Source: Candidatus Saccharimonadota bacterium (GTDB taxonomy: Bacteria; Patescibacteriota; Saccharimonadia; Saccharimonadales; Saccharimonadaceae). Taken from it: a stretch of DNA of 23,855 nt. Each line of letters begins with the position of its first letter. The stretch's first letter is position 1. Position numbers and translations under genes: made by a program. Shown one piece after another: positions 1-6,049 of this stretch. Under the pieces are notes generated by a model. That model ran no database searches. It had not been told where the DNA came from and saw only the letters and a program-made list of their open reading frames with translations. The stretch covers positions 1 to 23,855 of the forward strand of contig JAGCSL010000092.1 of NCBI GenBank assembly GCA_017964115.1, given 5' to 3'.

Positions 1-96
1 AAGCAGGACGAAGAATGTGGCGACGAGCAAGCGCGCAAAGCTGCTCAACGAGCTGGGCTTAAAGTGCCAGTTAAATGTAAAAAACCTTCCAAATAA
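1..96 (+). CDS. C-terminal end of an unidentified + strand gene (partial)
   Basis: Frame 1 is open from the window edge to a TAA at 94-96 and gives about 31 residues ending in a basic stretch (...RKAAQRAGLKVPVKCKKPSK). The stop lies directly before a rho-independent terminator, as expected for the last gene of a + strand unit converging on nusA. Too little remains to name a family. A second + frame is also open here but runs through the terminator and into antisense nusA, so it is less likely. Confidence 0.4.
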   Translation, partial: KQDEECGDEQARKAAQRAGLKVPVKCKKPSK

Positions 97-128
97 AAAA
101 GAACCCCCATATGGGGGAGTCTTTTTTA
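93..128. terminator. Bidirectional rho-independent terminator between converging genes
   Basis: The perfect inverted repeat CCCCC-ATAT-GGGGG (104-117) is flanked by an A-run on the left (95-100) and a T-run on the right (122-127), so it has the U-tract layout on both strands. It serves the + strand gene ending at 96 and nusA, whose TAA stop (126-128) lies inside the T/A tract. Confidence 0.85.
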
Positions 129-1277
129 TTGTTCTTCGTTTTCGGCGAGTTCTTCCTCTTCGCTTTCTTCGAGCGCGGAGAGGAGGGAATCCTCGACATT
201 CTTTTTCTTCTTTTTCTCTGGTGTTTTGGCGATTTCTACGTCGATATCGTAGCCAGTCAACTTAGAAGCTAAGCGGACATTCTGGCCAACGCGACCAATC
301 GCAATCGATTGTTGTTCCTTGGTGACATAAACTGTCGCATGATCGACCATTTCGCCTTTTTTATTCTCGGCTTTGTTGGTTTCAACCTTCTGAATTTCGG
401 CTGGGCTAAGAGCTTCGCGAATATACTCAGAAATATTGTCGCTCCAGTTAACGATGTCGATTTTCTCGCGATCGCCAATCTCGTTCATAACAGCCTGGAC
501 ACGTACGCCACGACCGCCTACAAAGGTGCCAACTGGGTCGATACCTGGCATTGTAGCAGCAACAGCAATCTTGGTGCGACGACCAGCTTCGCGCGCAATA
601 GCCTTAATTTCAACTGAACCGTTTTCAATTTCTGGAACTTCCTGACGGAAGAGATATTCAATGAATTCTGCACAACCACGGCTCAAAATGAGTTGAGCGC
701 CGCGTTCGTTGCGTTCGATTTCCTTGATGTAAACCTTGATACGGGAACCGACGGCATAATATTCGCCTTCGATTTGTTCGCTTTTTGGCATGATACCGGT
801 AGCTTTACCGAGATCAACACGGACAAGCTTTGGTTCGACGCGCACGATTGTACCATTTACGACGCTGCCAATTTTATCCTCAAACATCGTCAAAACCGCA
901 TCGCGTTCGGCTTCGCGGAGGCGTTGAATTACGACCTGCTTTGCAGTTTGAGAAGCTACGCGGCCGAATCCTTCAACTTTGTGTTTTTCCTCGACAATAT
1001 CGCCAAGTTTCTTGCCTTTAGCTTCGGAAAGCGGAATTTCGGTAGCTGGGTTATAAGCTACGTCGTCTTCGATTACTTCGCGCATGATAAATACATCAGC
1101 CGCGCCAGTATTGAGATTAAGCTCGCAGCGCACTTCCATATCTTTGTCGCCGTTATCTTTGCGCCATGCGGCCGCAATTGCCTGTTGGATCACATCAATT
1201 ACTGTCTCTTTTGGTAGGTTCTTTTCTTCAGCAATAATGTCGACCATTGCGACCATTTGCTTTAAATCTAGATCCAT
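126..1277 (-). CDS. nusA: Transcription termination/antitermination factor NusA
   Basis: NusA binds RNA polymerase and nascent RNA and modulates pausing, termination and antitermination. The 383-residue protein shows the family order: N-terminal polymerase-binding domain (about 1-130), S1 domain (about 135-200), then KH1 and KH2. KH GxxG loops are visible as GGRG (residues 254-257) and GRVG (328-331). A charged tail follows (KKKKK at 355-359, then Glu-rich to the end). The E. coli acidic repeats AR1/AR2 are absent, as in many non-proteobacteria. The start is supported by GAAAGGAAA just upstream. The gene stands alone: a terminator follows at once and neither rimP nor infB is adjacent, unlike the common rimP-nusA-infB order. 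The leader carries a hairpin that could allow autoregulation. The identification is secure. Confidence 0.96.
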   Translation of the reverse strand: MDLDLKQMVAMVDIIAEEKNLPKETVIDVIQQAIAAAWRKDNGDKDMEVRCELNLNTGAADVFIMREVIEDDVAYNPATEIPLSEAKGKKLGDIVEEKHKVEGFGRVASQTAKQVVIQRLREAERDAVLTMFEDKIGSVVNGTIVRVEPKLVRVDLGKATGIMPKSEQIEGEYYAVGSRIKVYIKEIERNERGAQLILSRGCAEFIEYLFRQEVPEIENGSVEIKAIAREAGRRTKIAVAATMPGIDPVGTFVGGRGVRVQAVMNEIGDREKIDIVNWSDNISEYIREALSPAEIQKVETNKAENKKGEMVDHATVYVTKEQQSIAIGRVGQNVRLASKLTGYDIDVEIAKTPEKKKKKNVEDSLLSALEESEEEELAENEEQ

Positions 1278-1306
1278 ATTTTCCTTTCATTAGTTATTTA
1301 CATTAA

Positions 1307-1331
1307 TAAAACCGCCTCTTTTCGAGCCGGT
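1307..1331 (-). promoter_or_regulatory. Attenuator-like hairpin in the nusA leader
   Basis: Read on the minus strand, ACCGGCTC-GAAAA-GAGGCGGT forms an 8-position stem with one G-G mismatch, followed directly by TTTTATTAA. It begins about 12 bases after the predicted nusA transcription start and lies about 30 bases before the ATG. The layout resembles a weak intrinsic terminator. A regulatory role is inference. Confidence 0.45.
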
Positions 1332-1349
1332 CTGCATCTGTATGTCAAT

Positions 1350-1378
1350 AGTATAGCAGACATTGCTAAAGATGTCAA
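1350..1378 (-). promoter_or_regulatory. nusA promoter
   Basis: On the minus strand a consensus -35 TTGACA (1378-1373) and a -10 TATACT (1355-1350) are separated by exactly 17 bases. The -10 is extended by TGC. The predicted leader is about 66 bases. The element interlocks with the divergent + strand promoter at 1363-1391. Confidence 0.8.
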
Positions 1379-1391
1379 AATATGTTATACT
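1363..1391 (+). promoter_or_regulatory. Promoter of the membrane-anchored unknown at 1450
   Basis: A -35 TTGCTA (1363-1368) and a -10 TATACT (1386-1391) are 17 bases apart, and the -10 is extended by TGT. Its -35 lies inside the nusA promoter spacer and its spacer contains the nusA -35, so the two polymerases should exclude each other. Confidence 0.7.
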
Positions 1392-1449
1392 ATAACCTAA
1401 TCCAATAGGTTCAATTGTACATTTCAAATCTGGAAGGAGCGACTACATT

Positions 1450-1959
1450 ATGGGAAAGAAAAAGTTCCAGTCCACCGAACCGTATATCTCCAAGAAAAGC
1501 CAACATTATCCAGCGCCACGCAGCGCTCGTCGTCTGGCAGCCGCCTTGCTGTGTATACTCGCCGCCTTGCTGGTAACGCTCATCGTTACTGCGTTATCTG
1601 GTTCCATGAGCCGTGAAATGACCGACAAAGAAGCTATCGCCAAACTCGACGATTATCGCGAAGGCAACATGGTGAATCTGAATGCTTATCTGGCAGATCG
1701 CAAATTCGAGGCAACTGGGGGAGCCGGCGAATATGTGTATCGATGTGGAGACAAGATTGTTTCTATTCAGAACTACGATGATTATGTCCGCATCGGTAAC
1801 GGCAAAGGCACTTCACGACAATACGGGCTAAGCTCGCTTAATGACGCTTACGTCTGTCGAGTTGCTTATCTTGACGATACCAATCAGGATGTCCTCTTGT
1901 GTGATCTTAACTTATCCGACGAAGCTTTAGCGGAAATCGTCCGCTGGTCTTGTCGGTAA
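1450..1959 (+). CDS. Membrane-anchored protein of unknown function (169 aa)
   Basis: I do not recognise a family. The N-terminus (1-28) is basic, one hydrophobic helix follows at about 29-50, and the remaining roughly 118 residues are polar and probably extracytoplasmic by the positive-inside rule. The soluble part has four cysteines (99, 136, 151, 168), which could form disulfides outside the cell, and an Asp/Tyr-rich centre. The start is well supported by GGAAGGAG (1432-1439), 10 bases before the ATG. The gene has its own promoter and a GC-rich terminator, so it is probably a single-gene unit. A role in the cell envelope is inference from topology only. Confidence 0.8.
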   Translation: MGKKKFQSTEPYISKKSQHYPAPRSARRLAAALLCILAALLVTLIVTALSGSMSREMTDKEAIAKLDDYREGNMVNLNAYLADRKFEATGGAGEYVYRCGDKIVSIQNYDDYVRIGNGKGTSRQYGLSSLNDAYVCRVAYLDDTNQDVLLCDLNLSDEALAEIVRWSCR

Positions 1960-1970
1960 TCACCCCTTCC

Positions 1971-1998
1971 GGGGCCCCACGCGGGGCCCCATTTTATT
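1971..1998 (+). terminator. Terminator after the 169-aa membrane protein
   Basis: GGGGCCCC (1971-1978) is repeated at 1983-1990 around a 4-base ACGC spacer. Each arm is itself a palindrome, so the two copies form an 8-bp stem, followed by ATTTTATT. The T-rich tail overlaps the -35 of the next promoter by two bases. Confidence 0.8.
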
Positions 1999-2025
1999 GA
2001 CTTTCTATAAAAAGTATGATATAAT
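1997..2025 (+). promoter_or_regulatory. Strong promoter of the 195-aa gene
   Basis: TTGACT (1997-2002), a 17-base spacer and TATAAT (2020-2025), with a TGA extension before the -10. This is a near-consensus promoter placed right behind the preceding terminator. The predicted leader is about 37 bases. Confidence 0.8.
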
Positions 2026-2068
2026 TAAAAAGTAGTCTATTGTTCACATCAGAAAGTGGGGTGGTAAT

Positions 2069-2656
2069 GTGTCAGAAAAGAACAATACTAGCACATCAAA
2101 GGTGGCGCTGAGTGGTGTCGATGTTTACTACGGTCGATATCTGGACCTCTTCGACGCTATAGGTGATTACAACCAGGCGAACGGTATCTATCAGAAGCTG
2201 GACCAGCTCAGATACGGCGAGTGGACTCCCGGTAATGTACGTTCGGTCTATGAGAACACTTACAAGAGTGACCCGAAGGCCGTCAAGGACGCACGTGATA
2301 TGTACAAGGGGCGCGTCAGTCGCCTGCTGGATAATATCGGTGAGGCGCTCAAGGTTCTGAAGATCCCCTATACGGAAGACGAGCTCTGCAATTTTGAGAT
2401 GCTGGCGCGCTCTACGCACAATGAGACGCAGTTCCGTTCAGTGATCAGTCGTTACATTGTTGCGCTGAGGAAGGAGATCGCCAAAGGAATCGAGCTTCAA
2501 AAGGCCGGTTTCGAGATTGAACCTCTCCATGTCGAGACGCCTACGGATCTCATCCGTTACTACCAGGCAACGCACGAGGAGCGCATGGCAATCAAGAGAA
2601 CCAGAAAGGTGAAGAAAGTCACGCCTCCGAAGAAGGGGAAAACCGCCAAGAAGTAA
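2069..2656 (+). CDS. Basic-tailed protein of unknown function (195 aa)
   Basis: I do not recognise a family. The protein is soluble and appears mostly helical (no membrane segment or signal peptide), and ends in a Lys/Arg-rich tail (about residues 172-195, ending PPKKGKTAKK) typical of nucleic-acid-binding proteins; that role is inference. The start is GTG; the overlapping ATG at 2067 is in another frame that stops soon. The G-rich GTGGGGTGG upstream can act as a Shine-Dalgarno sequence through G-U pairing. Codon use differs from neighbours: AAG, GAG and CTG dominate, whereas RNase J favours AAA and GAA. Its own strong promoter and terminator make it a single-gene unit, either highly expressed or acquired by transfer. 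Confidence 0.8.
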   Translation: MSEKNNTSTSKVALSGVDVYYGRYLDLFDAIGDYNQANGIYQKLDQLRYGEWTPGNVRSVYENTYKSDPKAVKDARDMYKGRVSRLLDNIGEALKVLKIPYTEDELCNFEMLARSTHNETQFRSVISRYIVALRKEIAKGIELQKAGFEIEPLHVETPTDLIRYYQATHEERMAIKRTRKVKKVTPPKKGKTAKK

Positions 2657-2681
2657 ACAATCACAATCAGCAACACGTGAA

Positions 2682-2712
2682 GGGTCGCCCCCGCAAGGGC
2701 GGCCCTTTAAAT
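2682..2712 (+). terminator. Terminator after the 195-aa gene
   Basis: GGGTCGCCC (2682-2690) pairs with GGGCGGCCC (2697-2705) across a CCGCAA loop, with one G-U pair, followed by TTTAAATTT. Confidence 0.82.
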
Positions 2713-2741
2713 TTGACGCGAACTATAATCTTTGATAGAAT
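2713..2741 (+). promoter_or_regulatory. RNase J gene promoter
   Basis: TTGACG (2713-2718), a 17-base spacer and TAGAAT (2736-2741), with a TGA extension before the -10. The predicted leader of about 107 bases is long for this window. Confidence 0.7.
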
Positions 2742-2765
2742 AAAACTACTAAGTTATTACTTTTA

Positions 2766-2806
2766 GCACAATTAGTCATGAACTCTATCCTTGGGGAAAA
2801 TTGTGC
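2766..2806 (+). promoter_or_regulatory. Long-loop stem in the RNase J leader
   Basis: GCACAATT (2766-2773) and AATTGTGC (2799-2806) form a perfect 8-bp stem around a 25-base loop, inside the 5' leader and 48 bases before the ATG. It has no U-tract, so it is not a terminator. It may be a processing or autoregulatory site; function is inference. Confidence 0.4.
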
Positions 2807-2854
2807 CTTAAGTGTGGGAATCAATATTAGAATTTAAAAATAATAAAGGAAAAA

Positions 2855-5026
2855 ATGGAGAATAAAAAACAGGCCGAAGCTGCACGTCGAGCAAAATTAC
2901 TCAAGATGCGCAACGAACGTCTTCCAGATATCAAAAAACAATTCGAAGAAAACCAAAAACGCAATTTTAACGCTAATTTTGCCCCTGGCGGCAAAGATGA
3001 AAAACTAGTACGTGGCAAGAAGGCTGCCGCTAAGAAAACCACTAAGCCAACCGCAAAAAAGGCTACTAAAACCACTAAAAAAAGCAATGCTAAAGCCACC
3101 AAAGCTACTAAAGCAGCGCCAACTGCGACCGACAAAAAACGCGAGGTTAACCTTCTTGTCAGTACTCGCAAAGGCGAAATGGTGCATCATCAGCGCATGC
3201 TCAGCCAAGACGTAAATGCGCAGGCTACTCAGCATATTATCGGTATCCCAGTAAATAAGTCACGCTACAACGGCTACGACGGCAAGCAGGTCACGATGAC
3301 GCAAATCAAATCCGCCCGTCAGCACAAAGACGCCGTTCGTGTTATTCCGATTGGTGGCCTTGGCGAGTTTGGTATCGGTAAAAATATGACCGCCATCGAA
3401 TATCAAGGCGAAATTATCTTGATTGATATGGGCACCTTATTTGCGAGCGAAGACTATCCTGGTGTTAATTACATGGTGCCAGACGCAGAATGGCTCAACA
3501 ACAATCGCGAGAACGTGAAGGCAATTCTCTTTACGCACGCCCATTTGGACCACATTGGTGCCTGCCGTCATCTCTTGCCGTATTTTGGCCCACTTGTACC
3601 GATTTACGGTTCCAGCTTCACGATTGGCATGATTAAAAAGCAAATGTCCGAACTCTCCGATGTGCCAGACATGAATTATCATGAAGTTGACCCGCTCAAA
3701 CACGAAAATATCAAACTTTCCCAACATCTTTCAGCAGAATTTATTCATACGCTTCACTCTATCCCAGGCAACACCTCTATAGTAGTTCGTACTCCAAATG
3801 GCAACATTTTGCTTTCTGGTGACTGGCGCTTTGAGGCTAATCCAATGGATACTCCAGCCGATTACGACCGTATGCTCGAAATACGCGACAAAGAAGGCTA
3901 TGCATTGTTATTGAATGAATCAACTAACATTGATAGTCCAGGCACACATCCGCATTCTGAATGGGACGTTGGTGACAATATGGGTCGCGTTATGGATCAT
4001 TATGCGAACGGACGCGTCATTATTTCTTGTTTTTCATCGCAAGTTAAGCGCATTGAGCTCGTCCTCAAAGAGGCTGCCGCGCGTGGTCGCAAAGTTGCTT
4101 TTGCGGGCTATTCAATGATTAATAACGTCGAGGTCGCTTTACGTGCTAAGGCTATCAAAGTTCCAAAAGATACCATCATGAAAATGGAAGATATTATCAA
4201 ACTTCCTGATGAACGCGTCACGATCGTATGTACTGGTTCGCAGGGCGAAATGAACGCTGTTCTCAACCGCATGGTTTCCGGTTCGCATCGTTACATTAAA
4301 ATTAAAGCTACCGACACTATCGTCTTCAGTTCCAACCCAATTCCTGGCAATGAGCCAAAAGTAGTTTCAACCGTTGGCGGCCTACTACGTGAAGGTGCAC
4401 AGGTCATTCAAAATGGCAAAACTCATCTTACGAATATTGGTCCGCTACATCTTTCTGGCCACGCCTACTTTGAAGATCATGTTAAATTCGTCACCGATAT
4501 GCAGCCAAAGAACTATATGCCATATCACGGTGAATTCTATATGCTTCAACACAACGCCGAGATGGCCGAGAACGTTGTTGGCATTCCGAAGGATCGTATT
4601 ATCGTGGCTGATGACGGCGATATTGTTGAGCTTATGCCAGATCAAACTATTCATAAGAACGGTCGTATTCATGTCGGCAACAAGCTTTACGACGATGCCG
4701 ATCAGCAGGTTAATGAAGCCGTCGTCAAGGATCGTATTCACATTTCTCGCGAGGGTATCTTTGTCGTAATCTTAACGCTGAGTAAGAAAACTGGTCGCCT
4801 AATTAAAACTCCAGACATTGTTTCGCGCGCCTTTATCTATCTAGATAATTCTGAGGAGTTAATCGGCAAAATCCGCCATTATTTGCGCGCAAAAACTGAT
4901 CACAGTATTGCTACAGACGACGATATTAAGACTATGAAAGAAGAAATCAAAGAAGATGTCACTCACATTCTCTTTGATGCTACTGGCCATACGCCAATCG
5001 TAATCCCAGTTATTAATAAAGTCTAA
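2855..5026 (+). CDS. rnj: Ribonuclease J with a long basic N-terminal extension
   Basis: RNase J is a metallo-beta-lactamase/beta-CASP ribonuclease with 5'-3' exonuclease and endonuclease activity, central to mRNA decay. The catalytic core begins near residue 160: HAHLDH zinc motif (228-233), H301, D323 in SGDW, the beta-CASP block FSSQVKRI (393-400), CTGSQGE (459-465), SSNPIPGNE (492-500) and SGH (534-536). The usual DSTN motif reads ESTN (355-358), allowed because beta-CASP motif A may be Asp or Glu. At 723 residues it is about 170 longer than the usual 555 or so. The excess is an N-terminal extension, with a Lys/Ala/Thr-rich segment at about 54-90 likely to bind RNA. AAAGGA precedes the ATG. 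It has its own promoter and terminator. Confidence 0.95.
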   Translation: MENKKQAEAARRAKLLKMRNERLPDIKKQFEENQKRNFNANFAPGGKDEKLVRGKKAAAKKTTKPTAKKATKTTKKSNAKATKATKAAPTATDKKREVNLLVSTRKGEMVHHQRMLSQDVNAQATQHIIGIPVNKSRYNGYDGKQVTMTQIKSARQHKDAVRVIPIGGLGEFGIGKNMTAIEYQGEIILIDMGTLFASEDYPGVNYMVPDAEWLNNNRENVKAILFTHAHLDHIGACRHLLPYFGPLVPIYGSSFTIGMIKKQMSELSDVPDMNYHEVDPLKHENIKLSQHLSAEFIHTLHSIPGNTSIVVRTPNGNILLSGDWRFEANPMDTPADYDRMLEIRDKEGYALLLNESTNIDSPGTHPHSEWDVGDNMGRVMDHYANGRVIISCFSSQVKRIELVLKEAAARGRKVAFAGYSMINNVEVALRAKAIKVPKDTIMKMEDIIKLPDERVTIVCTGSQGEMNAVLNRMVSGSHRYIKIKATDTIVFSSNPIPGNEPKVVSTVGGLLREGAQVIQNGKTHLTNIGPLHLSGHAYFEDHVKFVTDMQPKNYMPYHGEFYMLQHNAEMAENVVGIPKDRIIVADDGDIVELMPDQTIHKNGRIHVGNKLYDDADQQVNEAVVKDRIHISREGIFVVILTLSKKTGRLIKTPDIVSRAFIYLDNSEELIGKIRHYLRAKTDHSIATDDDIKTMKEEIKEDVTHILFDATGHTPIVIPVINKV

Positions 5027-5028
5027 CA

Positions 5029-5058
5029 AAAAATACCACCTATATGGTGGTATTTTCG
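5029..5058 (+). terminator. Terminator after RNase J
   Basis: AAATACCACC (5031-5040) pairs perfectly with GGTGGTATTT (5046-5055) around a TATAT loop and is followed by TCGTTTG. The A-tract on the left could let it act on the minus strand as well. Confidence 0.8.
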
Positions 5059-5062
5059 TTTG

Positions 5063-5071
5063 TGGTATAAT
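5063..5071 (+). promoter_or_regulatory. Extended -10 promoter of the thioredoxin-like gene
   Basis: TGG-TATAAT (5063-5071) is a perfect -10 with the TGn extension. No good -35 is visible 17 bases upstream, where the terminator stem lies. The leader of about 25 bases contains AGGAG (5087-5091). Confidence 0.65.
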
Positions 5072-5102
5072 TTACATAAGCAATATAGGAGAATTCTGCG
5101 TC

Positions 5103-5648
5103 ATGAATAAGAAATCACATAAAAAATCTGAACAGTGTGGGCAATTTTGTAGCATCTTGCCAATCTGTATATTGGTAAGCATTCTTACGGCTGTACTCGT
5201 TACGCTCGTCTTTTCAATTGCTTTCGTACGTTCATTTAAATTTGAACCTAAATCAACCTACGATGTCTCCGGCGCTTTTAAGGACGCTATCACTAGCGGC
5301 AAAAAAGACGAGGACGGTATGACGCTCTTAAATGGGGAAGCGATAGTTGATTTCTTCACAAGTGGCAAAACTGGTTTCATCTATGCCACAGACGAAGGCT
5401 GCGCTGAATGTGCTGCATTTGGCGAGAAGCTAGCCAAAGCCGTCGAATCCGAAGAAATAGCCGATATTTATCACTACGAATACAGTGCCGAAGGAACCGA
5501 AAAGGCCGAAACTTCTGCCCGCGAAGTAACCATCGGTCAAGAAGAAGCTCCAGTGTTGCTCTACGTCAAGCAGGGGCGCATTCATGATCGCCTCGATGAT
5601 ACCAAGAGCGACTCCGATTTGAATACCTTCTTGGCAAAATATAAATAA
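5103..5648 (+). CDS. Membrane-anchored thioredoxin-like protein (181 aa)
   Basis: A short cytoplasmic N-terminus is followed by one membrane helix (about 19-44) and a domain placed outside the cell. That domain has thioredoxin-like hallmarks: a strand before the active site (GFIYATDEG), a CxxC motif C100-A-E-C103 at a helix start, a later AP-V (Pro150, in the position of the cis-proline) and a final strand-turn-helix (LLYVKQGRIHDRL). It is probably a thiol-disulfide oxidoreductase or a bacteriocin-accessory-like thioredoxin of the envelope; the substrate is unknown. Similarity is motif-level, so the fold call is moderate. AGGAG lies 11 bases before the ATG. The gene is alone between two terminators. 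Confidence 0.65.
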   Translation: MNKKSHKKSEQCGQFCSILPICILVSILTAVLVTLVFSIAFVRSFKFEPKSTYDVSGAFKDAITSGKKDEDGMTLLNGEAIVDFFTSGKTGFIYATDEGCAECAAFGEKLAKAVESEEIADIYHYEYSAEGTEKAETSAREVTIGQEEAPVLLYVKQGRIHDRLDDTKSDSDLNTFLAKYK

Positions 5649-5662
5649 AATAATTCTTCTAT

Positions 5663-5697
5663 AAAAATGACGGCCGTTTCCGTGAGGAAGCGGCCGT
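5663..5697. terminator. Terminator between converging genes
   Basis: ACGGCCGTTTCC (5670-5681) pairs with GGAAGCGGCCGT (5686-5697) around a GTGA loop, a 12-bp stem with one G-U pair. The U-tract is better on the minus strand (CATTTTTATAG), so it mainly serves the 86-aa gene ending at 5711, but it may also stop + strand transcripts ending at 5648. Confidence 0.8.
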
Positions 5698-5710
5698 TTA
5701 CGTTCTACCA

Positions 5711-5971
5711 CTATTCGAGCTTTACGGCTCTCGCAGAGATCTCTCTCGCAATCATTGTGAGCTTTAAGTCGGAATCAGTGGTTTCGAGGGGAATGCCGTT
5801 TGCGGCAAGTGCAAGCCTGACGCTCTTTTTTTCTTCGTCGGCGAGAGCGTCGGCCCCGAACGTAACAAGCTTCGCGAAGTCGCTGCGACGTCCAATCACC
5901 TTTATCATTTTCTGATGGAATTCCTCCCTTGTCATTCTTTCAATGACACTCGTGTTCATAGCATCTGCCAT
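5711..5971 (-). CDS. Small soluble protein of unknown function (86 aa)
   Basis: I do not recognise a family. The protein appears all-helical, with no membrane segment and no cysteine. Translation is supported by an extended G-rich Shine-Dalgarno (AAAGGGGGTG) before the ATG. Codon use is unlike the neighbours, with AGA/AGG for several arginines where others use CGC/CGT. A perfect-consensus promoter and a strong terminator bracket it, so it is a single-gene unit that should be abundantly transcribed. Candidates include a small nucleoid or ribosome-associated protein or a recent acquisition; none is established. Confidence 0.75.
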   Translation of the reverse strand: MADAMNTSVIERMTREEFHQKMIKVIGRRSDFAKLVTFGADALADEEKKSVRLALAANGIPLETTDSDLKLTMIAREISARAVKLE

Positions 5972-6020
5972 CGAGCTACACCCCCTTTCCTAAAGAGTCA
6001 AAAAGCAGCGCTACGATGAT

Positions 6021-6049
6021 ATTATAGCACAAACACTATAAAATGTCAA
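6021..6049 (-). promoter_or_regulatory. Perfect-consensus promoter of the 86-aa gene
   Basis: On the minus strand TTGACA (6049-6044), a 17-base spacer and TATAAT (6026-6021), plus a TGC extension. It is the only promoter in the window that matches consensus at every position. The TGA stop of the upstream 298-aa gene (6048-6046) lies inside its -35. Confidence 0.88.

Noticed and set aside
17..265. 82-aa + strand open frame at the window start
   Set aside because: It runs through the terminator hairpin and into the antisense of nusA. Frame 1, ending just before the terminator, is the better candidate.
693..1217. 174-aa open frame antisense to nusA
   Set aside because: It is fully inside nusA on the opposite strand, has no Shine-Dalgarno or promoter, and its composition is that of a shadow frame.
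2779..2838. Possible 19-codon leader peptide before the RNase J gene
   Set aside because: It has no Shine-Dalgarno sequence, no repeated regulatory codons and no attenuator downstream. Probably chance.
3012..3130. Repetitive Lys/Ala/Thr coding tract as a DNA repeat
   Set aside because: It is low-complexity coding sequence of the RNase J extension without regular repeat units at the DNA level.
3907..3940. ESTN instead of DSTN in RNase J as a broken active site
   Set aside because: The beta-CASP motif A position tolerates Asp or Glu, so the change is not evidence of inactivity.
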